The notes below the pieces were generated by a model. That model saw only the letters and a program-made list of their open reading frames with translations. It searched no databases and was not told the origin of the DNA. Position numbers and translations under genes: made by a program. Shown piece after piece: positions 22,821 to 35,512 of a stretch of DNA of 64,000 bases. Source of the DNA: Salvia splendens (taxonomy: Eukaryota; Streptophyta; Magnoliopsida; Lamiales; Lamiaceae); contig NC_056035.1 in the NCBI RefSeq assembly GCF_004379255.2, positions 34,301,208 through 34,365,207 of the forward strand, read 5' to 3'. The first letter of the stretch is position 1. Every line of letters begins with the position of its first letter.

Positions 22821-25800
22821 TCAATTGTCTCGCCTTCTCCGCGTAAAGAAGCTACGGATACCCTTCCCGATTCTGGCGGTTGAGAGTCTAGACGGAGGAG
22901 TATCTTCCACAACGACATTCTCTAAATCAACCCCGAAATAATCGTCGCGCACAGAAGATCTAGGCGGAGAATGTGGGACATAACTGAGACCGATGTCTTC
23001 GCCTGTACCACCAGTGTGGCTGACAGAATGCCGACCTCGAACTACAGATCTTGGTGGAGGTGGAGGCATAACATCATGATCGGCATCATCAGTGTGGCTG
23101 ATAGAATGACGACCTCGAACTGCAGATCTTGATGGAGGTGGAGACATAAAATCGTCAGCGGCATCATCTACCAACTGAGTATCCATCCTTGAAGAAGCAT
23201 TCGGGCAGTTGCGTCTGTCGTGCCCTGGTTGACGGCAATGTTTACATCGGCGTCGGGCGCGTGGCTGGTCAGCTTCACGGACATCCATCTGATTAGGAAT
23301 CCTAGTAGTACGATATCGACCTCGACTTTTAGGCATTAACTGGGCTCGTGAACATTGCAAAGTCCATTCAGGCACAGCCCAATAATCTTGGTGTCTGATT
23401 GGATTGAACACCGTAGAATATTGGTGTACCCAAACACTTGTGCGGTATACGTTATCAACAAGCGACAGCATGGGCTCGTTTCTAAACCGCGCAACTGCCG
23501 CTGCATGTGAATATGGAAGTCTCCACATCTGCCACTTTTGACATTTGCAGTTCGACTCCAAGTACTTTACCTTCCACTTATTACCGCCCTTTCCACCAAT
23601 TCGACGCTTTGTTCGAACCACGTAAAGCCCTGCAATTGTGTTTGGGACTCTCACATTATGTAATTGACCTTTTACATCATTTTTGCACACCTTTTCATGG
23701 GCCCACGGGGTAAGTGGTGTGGCACACTGTGTTGATGCAATTGACCACTCATTAAACCATTATATTGTCCTCCAAAATATCAGATCAATGCAAGCTTTAA
23801 TTGGGAGTTGTCTTGCGCCTCTCAACACATTGTTGTAAGATTCAACCATATTAGTGGTCATCTCACCCCATCTTTTGTGTTTGTCATACGCCAAACTCCA
23901 TTTTTCTAACTCCACGGCATCAAGGTACTGCACAGCCTCGTTGTTGATGGTTCGAAGTAAACGACGTCTGATCTTAAACTTGCGTTTCTTTGTAGCAATA
24001 CCAATTTTCCATACAAGTTTTTTTACCATGATGTCTTTGTGATTCTGCAAAACATTTTTTCTAACATGTACCAAGCAAAATCTGTGATGCCCCACATTGG
24101 GTTCTTCTTTCCATATGGGAGAATTCATTGCATCTATGATTCCCACATGCCTATCAGATATTACACATATTTCATGCTTGGCTACGTGAATTCTAATACG
24201 TTCCATAAACCAATTCCAACTTTGTATGGTTTCCTCATCAACAATGGCATATGCAATAGGCAAACATTTCTTATTAGCATCAAATCCAACGGCAATAAGA
24301 ATTTTACCTCGATATCGTCCACGTAGATGAGTTCCATCAACGGTTAAAACTGGTTTGCATAGTTGAAAAGCCTCCACAGCTGGACCAAAAGCCCAAAATA
24401 CGTACTTGAAAACCTTGTTCATACCGTTGCTTAATCTTTCATCATGTAACTATTCGACAATTGTGCCAGGATTTTGTCTTTGCAACTCATTCAAATAACC
24501 TGGTAAAACTTTGAAATTCCACGCCCACGAACCATACACAAGCTCAATAGCTGTCCTCCGAGCATACCATGCTTTCTTGTAACTAACTTTCACATGAAAT
24601 CTATTTTCAATATCCGCCACAATTGCTTTTACCTTGTAGCAAGGATCGTTTTCTATCTGATGTCGAACACTCAACGCTATCATACCCGACGAAAGATTAG
24701 CGTGCCCATTATAATTATGATCCCCCATGCAAGTATGAGCAGTGCTAAACACTCTAATTTGCCAGTGTTCATCATGCTTCCTCAATGTTGCTCGGCACTC
24801 CCACAAACATGGCGGTAAGGACTTATCTTTCGGATTTCCTTGTGGCCACTTACAAACTGCATGCCATCTCTTTCCTTTACTTTCAACAACTGTATATTGT
24901 CGGATTTTTTCCAAATGCCAAAAAGTCACAGCTGACTTCAATTCCAATTTGGTTTTAAATTTAGTATGCAAACCGACATTGCTCGGATCTTTTTCACTCC
25001 AATAATGCACATTGAGATCATCAGACTCAAAGTTTTTTGGATCAAAACTATCATATGGACCTGGTAAGGTGCGAAAATAGTTCATACCAGGCTGTGGGAA
25101 CTGTGGAACTACTCTTTCTCGTACTGCTCTTCCTCCAATTGATGTTTCGCCAACCACTGTTTCTCCAACCGGAATGGATGTTCTTGGAGCAACAAATTGG
25201 TCCTCATCCGACGAAGCACCATCTGAATCTGTACTATCCGGATCGACATCTTCAGAATCATAAGGTGATTGTGGATCAAGAAAGTCGGCTTTATCAAGAC
25301 CAATTATGTCCTCAACCACAGCTGGGTTGTCACTGTCCCCTAAATGCACGCCTCCAATATCAAAATCTTGTGTTGTATCGAAGCATGGCTCTTGGCCTCT
25401 CGTAGACGTACCAACATCAAAATCTTGTGTTGCAGCGAAATATGGTTCTCGGCCTCTCGTAGACGTACCAACATCATTACTCATGAGATGATGACTATGT
25501 TGTTGAGTAATTGACGAATACTCAACATACAATTCAATTTGACCTCCTGTAGTCATACTCTCACTAAACATTAGTGTCATGTATACTTCTTCTAGTAAAA
25601 TACCTATATACGTGATTGAAGATCCATAGAATATATGACGTTTCCATACTATTTGAAGTTTGTTTTCAAATCTGTTTATCCCCATTTTTTCACAAATTGT
25701 TTCCACAAGCTTATCGTAGGAAATACTTTCATCCAACATAATCAATCCTTTTGCAAAAGGAGGATCATATGAAATAACTGTTCCGGGAATTATATTTCCA

Positions 25801-25853
25801 CCCCAATATAAATGGACACACCACGTCATACTATCTGCATTAATGTCAAACAC
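22821..25853 (-). pseudogene. MULE (MuDR-type) transposase
   Basis: A single 1,011-codon frame read from 25853 down to 22821, interrupted by two nonsense codons: TAG at 24450-24452 (in GTIVE-stop-LHDERLSNG, where Trp would fit) and TAA at 23760-23762 (WRTI-stop-WFNEW, where Gln would fit). Order: N-terminal MuDR-type domain (WCVHLYWGGNI), acidic linker, FAR1/WRKY-GCM1-like region (YTVVESKGKRWHAVCKWPQG, WQIRVFSTAHTCMGDH), DDE core (LTVDGTHLRGRYRGKIL; ISDRHVGIIDAMN; HHRFCLVHVRKN), SWIM-type zinc finger (CKCQKWQMWRLPYSHA) and a CCHC knuckle (CKHCRQPGHDRRNC). The last ~125 residues, from SSRMDTQLVDD, are a Pro/Arg-rich tail shared with the PMD protein. With the two stops it cannot make a full enzyme. 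Confidence 0.9.
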
Positions 25854-26343
25854 AAGTATTGGTCAAAAATATTTCTTTACAGTACACTACAATATATACT
25901 ATCATAACAACCTATCAAATATGGGTAAAAAATTAGATATACTACAACATATAATACCATAACAATTGGTCAAAATATTTCTATTAATTACAATACAATT
26001 TAAAATACTATAACAATCCATCAAATAATTATATAAATTACACTACAATATATACTATCATAATAATCCATCAAATATTGATATTGGTAGACTAATGTTT
26101 GGAAGAATGAGTTAAAAATTAGTTATACTAACCGATTGCGAGTACTAATATTTGGAAGAAATGAGCCAAAATAGAAATCTACACGCTTCAATCCACCACC
26201 GGGTTAACCCGACCAAGGCAAGCGTTTTCACGTTTTTCAGCTTTGGGAAGGTTTTTCGCGTTTTGGGGAGGGAGGAAATGTGATTAGGGTCTGCGATTTT
26301 GGGGGAGATCTGAGATATATGGTTCAACCGAAAAACGCCGATC

Positions 26344-26643
26344 AGGTTGGCGTTTTTTACGTTAAACACGCCAATGACCTTGGCGTTTTATATCGTAAAG
26401 ACGCCATCAAGATTGGCGTGTTCAAATTTAAGTATTTTGGTTAAAAATACGAGCAAGATACGGTGCCATTGTAAAACGCCAACTATGTTGGCGTGTTTGC
26501 GTATAGACACGCCAATATCACTGGCGTTTTTACTTATAAACACGCCAACTTTATCGGCGTTTTTCCCATAAATGGAATTGATAACAAAATGGGTACATTT
26601 GCGTTATTTTAAAGGCAAAGTCGCCTAGAAACGCGTTTTTCTC
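26344..26643. repeat. MULE right terminal inverted repeat
   Basis: Mirror of the left repeat. It contains the same ACGCCA...TGGCGT palindromes and the unique outer segment with GTCGCCTAGAAACGCG. Confidence 0.9.
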
Positions 26644-26653
26644 CGCCAAAATA

Positions 26654-27414
26654 ACATTTAGTTTAGGCATTCAACTGTCATAAATATTGAATACTGTGGC
26701 TCACTTAATTTAAAATATAAAACTACATTCAATTGATCAATAAATAAATTACCTACTAGTTTGTAGTACTATCAGGGTGGGTCAATACTATATCGATACG
26801 GTGTATCTTACCAAAATTGTCTTATAGTATTTTCGATATACCAGAATTTTACGTTATATTGGACTTCAGTGCAGTATACCGAAATTCCGTTATATCGTTA
26901 TACAAATACTACTATATTCTTTATTCACGGTATATACCATTTCAGTATATACATGGTATACCATAAACTAAGGTAGTATAACCTTAACCTTATACGATGT
27001 GAGTAATACTTTCTCAACACTACTGGTTGTTTGGACACAATGTTACGTCAACCAACAATCAATGCCATAGTTGCTTCTGACGACGCCGTTGCAAACAGTA
27101 TACTCATATGTCAATTTGGCATGCATCAACAATTAAGGATGAGATTTAAACATAGTAAAAGTAAATAAATTTAAATCCCAAAATGCAACAACCTAGGTCT
27201 GTTTTCATCGCTTTCCCTATACATGCAAATGCTGATAATTCAATGGAACTCTATATATGCACAAGCTGTTTCACTGCCACGAGTCTCAGTTTGAACTATC
27301 AGCCACCACCTACTTCCCCATAACCAACAACACGAGAAACGCCCCAAGAAAAGCGTATGTCGAGCAACTGGGAGGAGAACTGTACACTGCCAGCTCTCGT
27401 CTCTACACAGTAGT
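26654..27414. other. Intergenic; possible hAT-like remnant
   Basis: No gene seen. 26773-27010 starts CAGGGTGGGTCAATAC and is rich in GGTATA/TATACC palindromes, resembling one end of a small hAT-type element, but I could not define a matching end or TSD. The 3' untranslated part of the downstream kinase gene probably lies in 27240-27414. Confidence 0.4.
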
Positions 27415-30011
27415 CTACAAGTTTTCCTCAACTCCTTCCAAACATGGCTCGCTTTGGTGGAGTTTATGGCCGGAAGGTTTAGCTGAGTTGTTTTCTTCTT
27501 CCGTAATCATCTCCAATGGACCTACCCTCTTGAGTGCAGGCCTTTTTTGGAACTTTTTCTTGTTCTGCAATATGCATTCATCGCCTTGCAACATCCTCAC
27601 AACCTGGTGAATAGAAGAATTATCATGTTTTTACTCCTATATATGCAGTGTGACATGCTAATACAAAGCCTTCAAAACAAAGATTGAGATCAGTAAAATG
27701 GAAAGAAGATTTGTATATGAATGGTGTTCATAGTTTTTGAATTCTAACTCTTTTGCAAGTGCTCCAACAATTGATTATTGAATGTAATAATCACTGGGGG
27801 TGTTAGTAAATACCTGGCTCATTTGAGGCCTATCTGTCGAATTTTGATGAATGCATATTGAGGCAACCATAACCATTCGATTCAACTGCTCCCAATAGTA
27901 ATCACTATCTAGAGAAGGATCAGCTAGTTCTTCGATGCCGTTGTTAACTAGTAGAGGTTTGGCCTGCAAAGTTATTTTTTTTCAAGCATTAGTCAGAGTT
28001 GCTACAGCAGACGAGTGTAGCTGTGTCGACCAACTTACCCACATCACAACACTTTTATTGTTTTCGTCTATGGCTGGGCGGCCACTAATGAGCTCCAGCA
28101 ATAGCACGCCATATGCATAAACATCAGTTTTCTCATCAACTGTACCGTGCAGGAAAAACTCAGGAGGGAGATAGCTGCCATTGAATGATTCAATCATGTC
28201 AAGAATGAAAATTGAGTGTAACTTAGGGACTTCACCATTTTTCATTCTAATAGTAGTAAGTTTCCATTGTCATACCCAAATGTGCCCTCGACATTTGATA
28301 CATCAAGGTGAGTCCACTGGTCAGGAAGCCATTTTGCTAACCCAAAATCTGAAATCTGCACAGACGAACGTTACTTCATGTAAGTTCAAATGTGTGATCT
28401 GATGTAGGTTGCGACTTACAGGTCCTGTGGCATAAATCAGAATAAACTGCTCTACTTATTCATATCACAGAACTAGGAGAACCATCCATCAGAACTCAAC
28501 AAAAATTTTAGCACTTTCTGAACTCTACCTGAGGTTGAAGATCTTCAGTTAGCAAAATGTTGGCAGACTTGATATCTCTGTGGATAATTCTCCGTTGGCA
28601 CCCCTCATGAAGGTAACAAAGACCAGAAGCAATGCCTAAGGAAATATTATATCTGACCTTCCACGGCAAATTCTCCTTTGCACCTGAGCAGCATATGAAC
28701 GAACAAGAAAGTTTAGAATCTTGAAATGTTTGAAAGTGACAAAATAAAGACAAACCTTTTAGCATAGACGACAGGCTCCCATTAACGGATAATGGAAGAA
28801 CAAGGTGCATCCCTCCTTCAACTCCATAACCGATAACTCTTGAAATGTTTGGATGGTTGACATGAACTAAAATGCCGAGCTCTGCTAAGTAATCCGCTGT
28901 CATCTCCTCTTGTGATCCCCTAATCAACCTCTTAACTGCTATTAGTTGTCCATCATTCAAGTGTCCCTTGTAAACTTCAGAATAGCCACCTTCTCCAATT
29001 AAGTTTCCTAAGACAGAAAAAGAACAAGAACATAAAATTTTTTGTTAGTCTTTATCTTAACCTCAACATCCTGAAGATTCTGATTCACATCAGACAAGAA
29101 TATCAATCACCTGGGCAAAAATTGTTCGTTGCTTCTTTGAGGTCTGTGAGGGTGAAGCATTTCCAAGAGGTTTCAAAGCAATAATACAAGTCTTCGTCTA
29201 GCTGAGTATTGAGTTCTGGCAAACTCTGAGTGCTGCGGGATGCTCTTTTTCTCAAAGAAAGCTTCTTTATTGAAAGAATGTGGGGTATGGAAGGATGAAA
29301 GGTCTGAAAATGCACACTGGGGCCCTTTTTGAGCTTGCGGATGAACCCTTTCCATTGGGAGTCGGATTTCGCAGCTGCCTTAGCTGCTTCTTCCTCCGAC
29401 ACAAGTGTTTTGATGACACTCACTTCTGCTTGATCATCTCCAATGGATGAGCACCCTTCCAACGCATCCACATCCATGTCTAAACCTCTCAACTCTAAGG
29501 CATAATTCAAATCTCAGAGAGTCGGGATCGTGATCATCTGAAAACAGTTGAAACATGTAGAGACATCTACCTTCACCAGAGAGTGTGATGGAGGAAGTGG
29601 AATAGAGCAACTTATGTCCAACTACAATGAACTGCCCATCGGTACTTTCATCAGCAACCTCGCATGCATTCTCATTTTCCCTGTAATTCAACAATTCCCA
29701 ACAAAATTACACAGCAATCCAAAATCCTACTCCAAAATTATGCAAACTGAACAATCGATACTATTCATAAATCCATGCCATGTTTACTGTTTAGCATATT
29801 ATTGATGATTCTATGAATTTCCCCAAATCCTTTTTTCAGATTTGATAGTTCTACCAAATTTGGCATTGCATGGAACAACATTTAACACATGAAATCCAAA
29901 ACGGGGCAAAATGCAGCTAATAATTAATGTTTAGAAATAATTTAATGATGTGAAATTATATGAATGAGATAACCTTGGAGGGGAAGACGGATGTTGAGCG
30001 TCAATTTCCAT
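27415..30011 (-). CDS. Receptor-like cytoplasmic kinase (RLCK, class VI type)
   Basis: Predicted Ser/Thr protein kinase without receptor ectodomain. Nine exons: 30011-29974, 29680-29571, 29494-29111, 29007-28756, 28683-28529, 28355-28276, 28174-28039, 27963-27814, 27603-27415; total 1,494 nt, 497 residues, all GT-AG, frame intact. Start MEIDAQHPSSPP. The N-terminal ~175 residues are low-complexity with a basic segment (IRKLKKGPSVHFQTF); the kinase domain follows: P-loop GEGGYSEVYKG, VAIK-type Lys (AVKRL), catalytic HRDIKSANILL, DFG (ISDFGLAKW), and activation-segment YLPPEFF. A ~60-residue tail ends the protein. No signal peptide or TM segment. Members of RLCK VI can bind ROP GTPases; that role here is inference. 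It appears functional. Confidence 0.9.
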
Positions 30012-30088
30012 GGTTCCTTAGCGACAGCAAAAGGAGGTGCCTCAGGAACCAAGATTATTCACGTCTGCAAATTTCAATTCAGATACAG

Positions 30089-30111
30089 AAACACACACAC
30101 ACACACACACA
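30089..30111. repeat. (AC)n microsatellite upstream of the kinase
   Basis: About ten CA repeats located 80-100 bp upstream of the RLCK start codon, probably in its 5' UTR or promoter. Confidence 0.85.
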
Positions 30112-31543
30112 ATACAAGATGCTAAGAGAGAATGAGAGGGAAAATGAGAAATGTAAAATTGTGGTTTACATGAATTCTCCTAAAAATTCGGTTTTCCTAT
30201 GTTAACGTATAGAGTTCAACATTTTTTATTTGTTTTATTTCCATATTATGTAAAACTGGCTCCTCATGAGATACAAAACATTACACTCGAAGAAGATAAA
30301 AAAATTGAAAACTATCATACTCATAAATATACAATTCAGCATCAAAAGTAAAAGCCAAATATTTATTTAATATTGAGTGGAATAGGTTTAATCTCTCACA
30401 AAATGATAGTAAATTTTTGAGGAATATCAATGTGATTCAAAAACCTAACTCACGTCAAATTTAAGGGTTTGTTTATTTAAGTAGCCTACCACCTGTGTTT
30501 GATTGGGTCCGCAAAGTATCGGAACGGATCATCTATGCCATCTCCTACCTCTAGTTGGAAATGGTGTAGGAGATAACATAAGGACTCCGCTACACCAAAA
30601 TCGAGATAATTACCCCATATATACAAAATATTTACCAGTGTTTCAAATTGATACAAAAATTTTTAAATTTACTTAGAAACATGTTTAGAAACATGTCTTG
30701 TTGTTTTAACAATTTATTCATCTTTGTATAATAACTCCAAGTTTTACTGTTTTTTGCTGTTTATTCAGAGAAGGGGTTTCAAAGTTTTTCTCGTGAAGAA
30801 TCATTGAATATTAAAATATGCATATTAATGAAGTGTGGTGATACAGTATAAGCACAAATTTTATATTACAAACATGTTCTGAAGCTTTGAAGATTAAATA
30901 TATTGGAGTTTGACTATTACCGACATTGTCTTGGTTTCATGTTTCTATTTTATTATTTAGCTCATTATATGGTTAATCAAATAGACGGCGTTAAAGAATT
31001 TAGACCAAATATATTAACTTTAAAACATTAATAAAACTTTTTGCATCATTCATATAAACTTAAAACTTTTTGTATCTATTTAAAATATTAATAAAATATT
31101 TTGTATATATGATCTAATTATCTCACCAAAATCTGATAAAAGTTGTTGTAGTCTTGTAGAATGCAAGTCAACATTTTATATACGATAAATGTCTTACAGC
31201 AAAGGGCCAATAAATCATTTTTGACTTTGTAAACGAAAATGAGGTAGAAAAAGTTAGTGAAGTTACTTTTATATATTAGTTTTGTAATAAAAGTAAGCTT
31301 GTAATAAAAGTAAGCGTAAATTGAGTTCATTTGCCAAAAATAGCAAAGTGAAAGATACATTCATTAGCATATAAAAAAGGAAAAAAAAAGGAAAAATAAG
31401 ATATTTAATAGTAGACTATATCTTTTTAATATTTTTTGTATCTTAAACACAGTAATACGCGTTGTTTGTGTATATAATAAGCTTTTTGATGCAGCACTTT
31501 TCACCAACACCCTTTCAATAATCAACTTTGTTTGCATGTATAC
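30112..31543. other. Intergenic, very AT-rich, no gene seen
   Basis: Expected to include the kinase promoter. Short inverted or duplicated blocks (for example AGTAAGCTTGTAATAAAAGTAAGC near 31285) are visible, but no coding signal. Confidence 0.5.
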
Positions 31544-31546
31544 TTA

Positions 31547-32505
31547 GGGGGTGTTTGGTAGGCATGTTAAGTTATCATAAGATAATTAATTATGATGGGC
31601 TTTAAGATAAGAATTAAGATTAAATCTAAGATAATTTATCAAGTATTCTTGTTTGGTAACAATGACAAAAATTAGGATAAATACATAAAATGACTAATTT
31701 AACCTAATTAAATTAATCTTATCCCAAATTTGTCCCTAGCACACATTTCATCGTTCATTTCTTCCTCATTTTCTCTTAAACCCAAAAGAGTAGGGCTTCT
31801 CCGATTCGGCTTCTCTCTCCAATCCAGCGCCTCTTTCCAAAGTATATATCATTAACATTAACATTTCATCAAACACATTGTGGGCAATTTTATTTAAGCA
31901 CACAGAAACCACTCCACACAATCGCGCACACAGGAAACTTCCCTACAAAAATCAATGATCTAAATTCACGACGCAAAATAATAAACAAAAGCACATGCTC
32001 CATTCAAATTTCCTCATTCCTACCTAATAAAAGCAATTTCCACCTCCTAAACAAGGAATAACAATCGAATATGACTTACTCAAAATTGATTGAACTCTCC
32101 CAGATCACATCAACATATGAAGCATTTTGTTTTTTATGAGAGTGTAGAAATTTTGAATTGAAGATTTTTCATGAAAGAGGTTAAAGAAGAGGGTTGCAGA
32201 CTTGCAGTCTTTCAGTAAATTGGAGATGTCGCAGAATTGTTTATGAAAGAGGTGAAAGAAGAGGGTATATTGGTTATTTTACATTTAATCTGGGTTATGG
32301 ATATAGGCCTGATAAATTAATGGACATGTTTTGGGCTGATAACAAAGATGAGGAAATGAACTAATTTGTTTCGGGCCTAGATGGGCCGCGATGGGCCCAT
32401 GTCTTAAACATGAGTCATATAAATAGTTCATCTTATATACCAAACAGTCAGATTAATCAAGATATCTTATCTAATCAAGGTTTGTTTTATCTACCAAACA
32501 CCCCC
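31547..32505. mobile_element. Tourist-like PIF/Harbinger element, non-autonomous (959 bp)
   Basis: Perfect ends GGGGGTGTTTGGTAG and CTACCAAACACCCCC with TSD TTA at 31544-31546 and 32506-32508. Subterminal regions are also inverted (TAGATAAGAT-type motifs). It is longer than most MITEs. The middle (about 31740-31860) has a CT-rich stretch resembling a plant 5' UTR, possibly captured host DNA. It ends 39 bp before the GLR start codon. Confidence 0.9.
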
Positions 32506-33863
32506 TTAACTTACCTGAGTTATCTCATTGTTGATGTTTAGGCAATGCAGAATCCATACTTGTTTTGCTTTCATATGTTTTTCTTTATGTGCTTTTGTGT
32601 TGACCCTTTGACCAGTTTTAGTGCAACTGCTACAAAGGCTAATGTAGGAGTGGTTCTTGATCTTGACACTGCTCTAGGAAAGATATGCAAAACTTGCATT
32701 GCTATGGCAATTGAAGATTTCTACTCCAACCGCGATTACAACACCATGATCGAGCCTCATTTCAGATACTCGAGGGATGATGTTGTTACCGCAGCTTCTG
32801 CAGGTATAACTGCACTTCTTTAGATTCAAGTCTTTACTAATGTATCTTAAATTCTAATTTGGATTCAATTTATAGCTATAGATCTGTTAAAAAACGCTGA
32901 AGTGATGGCGATAATCGGGCCACAAAAATCCGTTCAAGCAGACTTTGTGATAGATATTGGCGACAAGGTGAAAGTTCCAATTATATCTCCAGCATCGAGC
33001 CCGTCCTTATCGACTAAAGACTCATCATACTTGATAAGATCAGCATGGTGTGCCTCTTCTCAAGTTAAAGCAATTGCAGCAATTGTAAAAAAATTTGGTT
33101 GGAGTAAGGTCGTTTTTGTGTACGAGGATACCAACTATGGAAGCGGATTGATATGCTAGAGAGCAATGCTTTGGTCTCACACCAGGATGTTATTTCCGCT
33201 GATGCAAAGGAGGATCTAATCCGAGAGGAGCTCTTTAAGTTGACGAAGATAAGGCCGAGGGTGTTTGTGGTTCATATGCTGCCAGTCCTTGCATCCCGTT
33301 TCTTCAAGGTGGCGAAATAAGCTGGGATGATGGACAAGGGGTATGTTTGGTTAATAGCGGACGTGCTAACAAGTCTCTTGGATTCTATGCCAGAGACGAT
33401 GGAGGCAATGCAAGGTGTACTAGATGTGAAGGCTTACGTTCCAAAATCTGCTAAGTTTGTTGAGTTTGAAAAGAGATGGAAAAGGAGGTTTCGGTTGGAG
33501 AATCCAGAGATGGATGGAACACAACTCGATGTTGTTGGGTTGTTTTATTATGACAGCATTACACTTTTGGTAGAGGCACTCGAATGAGCTGGTGTGACAT
33601 CCCCGCAGTTCAATAGATAGGTTGATCATAGAGAAAATTTGACAGATTTGGGAGCAATAGGAACATCATTGGCTGGGCCATCACTTATTGGTTGGATGAG
33701 ACAACACGCGTCCAAAGGGGTGAGTGGCGATTTTAACATAAGTAACGGCCAACTGCAAGCATATGCATTTGAGATAGTTAATGTGAATCACAGGAAAGAA
33801 ATCCAAGTTGGATTATGGACTGGACAATGTGGAATCATACGGGAGATTAATGCAGACGATAAT

Positions 33864-34044
33864 TGTTGAGAAAAGAGATCATTAAGTCCCAAGAAGATGC
33901 ATGAGTTCCAAGAGTATTGGGAAATAAGAATAGCATTTATTATGATGTATGGTTCCTAGATACATTTATGTCTAGACTCCTATTTATACCCATGTATAAT
34001 GTATAAAAAATAATTCAATGAATTCAGTTATTCAATCCAATATC
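33864..34044 (+). repeat. Copia 5' LTR
   Basis: 181 bp with a TATA-like TATTTATACCC near the end. It is nearly identical to the 3' LTR. Its last two or three bases differ from the expected CA, abutting the primer binding site. Confidence 0.9.
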
Positions 34045-34234
34045 TGGTATCAAGAGCAGCAAAAAAATCGATCCTTGAACCAATTCAAAATTAGTTATTT
34101 GGAACTCAGATTTTTCCTCATCACTGTTCCATACCCTTCCCAAACCAATCAGCCAAGATCAGGCAACAAATCATCCCTTCCAATCTCAGAAAAAACCATA
34201 CAGCAGCCCATGTTGCAATAAAAACCAAGATCAA

Positions 34235-35512
34235 GTGAGTACCACATCCTCAATGGCCAACAAAACAATTGAAACGGTTTCAGTCGAAATCAAACTAGAT
34301 GGGACAAACTTCCCAATCTGGTCGAAGTTGATGCGCGTCGCAATCGGAAGTCGAGAGAAACTCGACCACATCGAAGGAGAGAAGGTTGCTCCCCAAACCA
34401 ATGATCCAAAATTCTAGGAATGGCAAACATCCGACTTCACAGTTTTTTCGTGGCTCATCAACAACATGGAACAACGACTCGTGCTGCAGTTTGCTCAACA
34501 TCAAACTGCCAAGGCAATGTGGCGGAGCCTTACAACTACGTTTGGAACCAGAGTTGATCCAGTCCACGTATACGACTTGGAGGACAGAACCAACAAACTC
34601 CGACAAGGGAACGACTCCCTCGAAGCCTATTGGAGAGAACTCCAGAATCTCTGGGTGGGGACGGACAACCATAAGCCATGTCCCTACAAATGTTGTGAAG
34701 AAGCAATAAATACATACAAAAAGTAAACTGAAACAAAGAGATTATATCAATTTCTATCCGGATTAAACGAGCGATACGATGGGCTCTGGAGGGAGCTCCT
34801 AAAAGAGAATCCTGAACCAACCGCAGAGGATGCATTCGGAAGAGTAAAGCAAGAAGAATCCAGGGAGGGGATTTGGAAACCAGCCACCCAAACCCTAGAT
34901 TCGGGAATAGGCGGCGGGTTCGGTGCGAGACAACCACCACCACAACTCCAATTCCGAGGAATCCAGTCACCTTCCCAAAGCTCATCGGCGCTACCACCGC
35001 GAGGGAACTCCAACAATCGAAAGTGAGTTGACAAATCAAAACTTTACTGCACATACTGTGGGATGACCAAGCACACCAAGGAGACGTGCTTCAAACTTGT
35101 CGGCTTCCCGGAATGGTGGGAAGATGGTCACAAATCAAACAAGAACAACACCGGCAAGGGAAGAATCGCCGTCGGGCGAGAAGGAGCAGACGAGAGCATT
35201 TTCCCAGCGGGTGACCAGGCGGCCGCCGGCACTGGGAACGATGGCAGTCGTCCGATTGAGAGCTCAGCGGCGAGTAGCTGGTGGGGATCTGGTGGAGGAA
35301 GCGGAAAAGAAGAAGAATCGGCTAAGGCTTCGTATACACGTTCAACTAAAGGTAAAGGGTTTGGGGCTTTGCCACAAACCCTTGTTTTTTCTCCCTCTCT
35401 CAATTTGCACCCCAAGAAAAAGGGTTTATTAGGAAAACAGGCCCTTGATTCATGCTGGTATTCCAAAAACACCCCATATAGAATGTACGAATCGTTTTTC
35501 AATCCTAAATAA
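34235..35512 (+). pseudogene. Copia gag, with in-frame stops
   Basis: The capsid-like region starts at an ATG in the 34235-34252 area (SSMANKTIETVSVEIKLDG, NFPIWSKLMRVAIG) and includes QTAKAMWRSL, KLRQGNDSLEAYW and the zinc knuckle (CTYCGMTKHTKETCFKLVG). Stop codons interrupt the frame after NDPKF (about 34417), after INTYKK (34724-34726) and before VDKSKL (about 35026), and the frame ends at 35512 before the protease. A Gly/Glu-rich spacer follows the knuckle. Defective. Confidence 0.8.

Larger units (their letters stand above)
18316..26643. mobile_element. Full-length MULE (Mutator-like element), 8,328 bp, two genes
   Basis: It has long near-identical terminal inverted repeats of about 300 bp (18316-18615 and 26344-26643), starting GAGAAAAACGCGTTTCTAGG. 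The 10-bp direct repeat CGCCAAAATA flanks it at 18306-18315 and 26644-26653, in the 9-11 bp range of Mutator targets. It carries a plant-mobile-domain gene (+) and a MuDR-type transposase gene (-) in convergent orientation. Both are inactivated. A hAT MITE is nested in the first gene. It sits in the 5' flank of the prolyl 4-hydroxylase gene. Confidence 0.95.
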
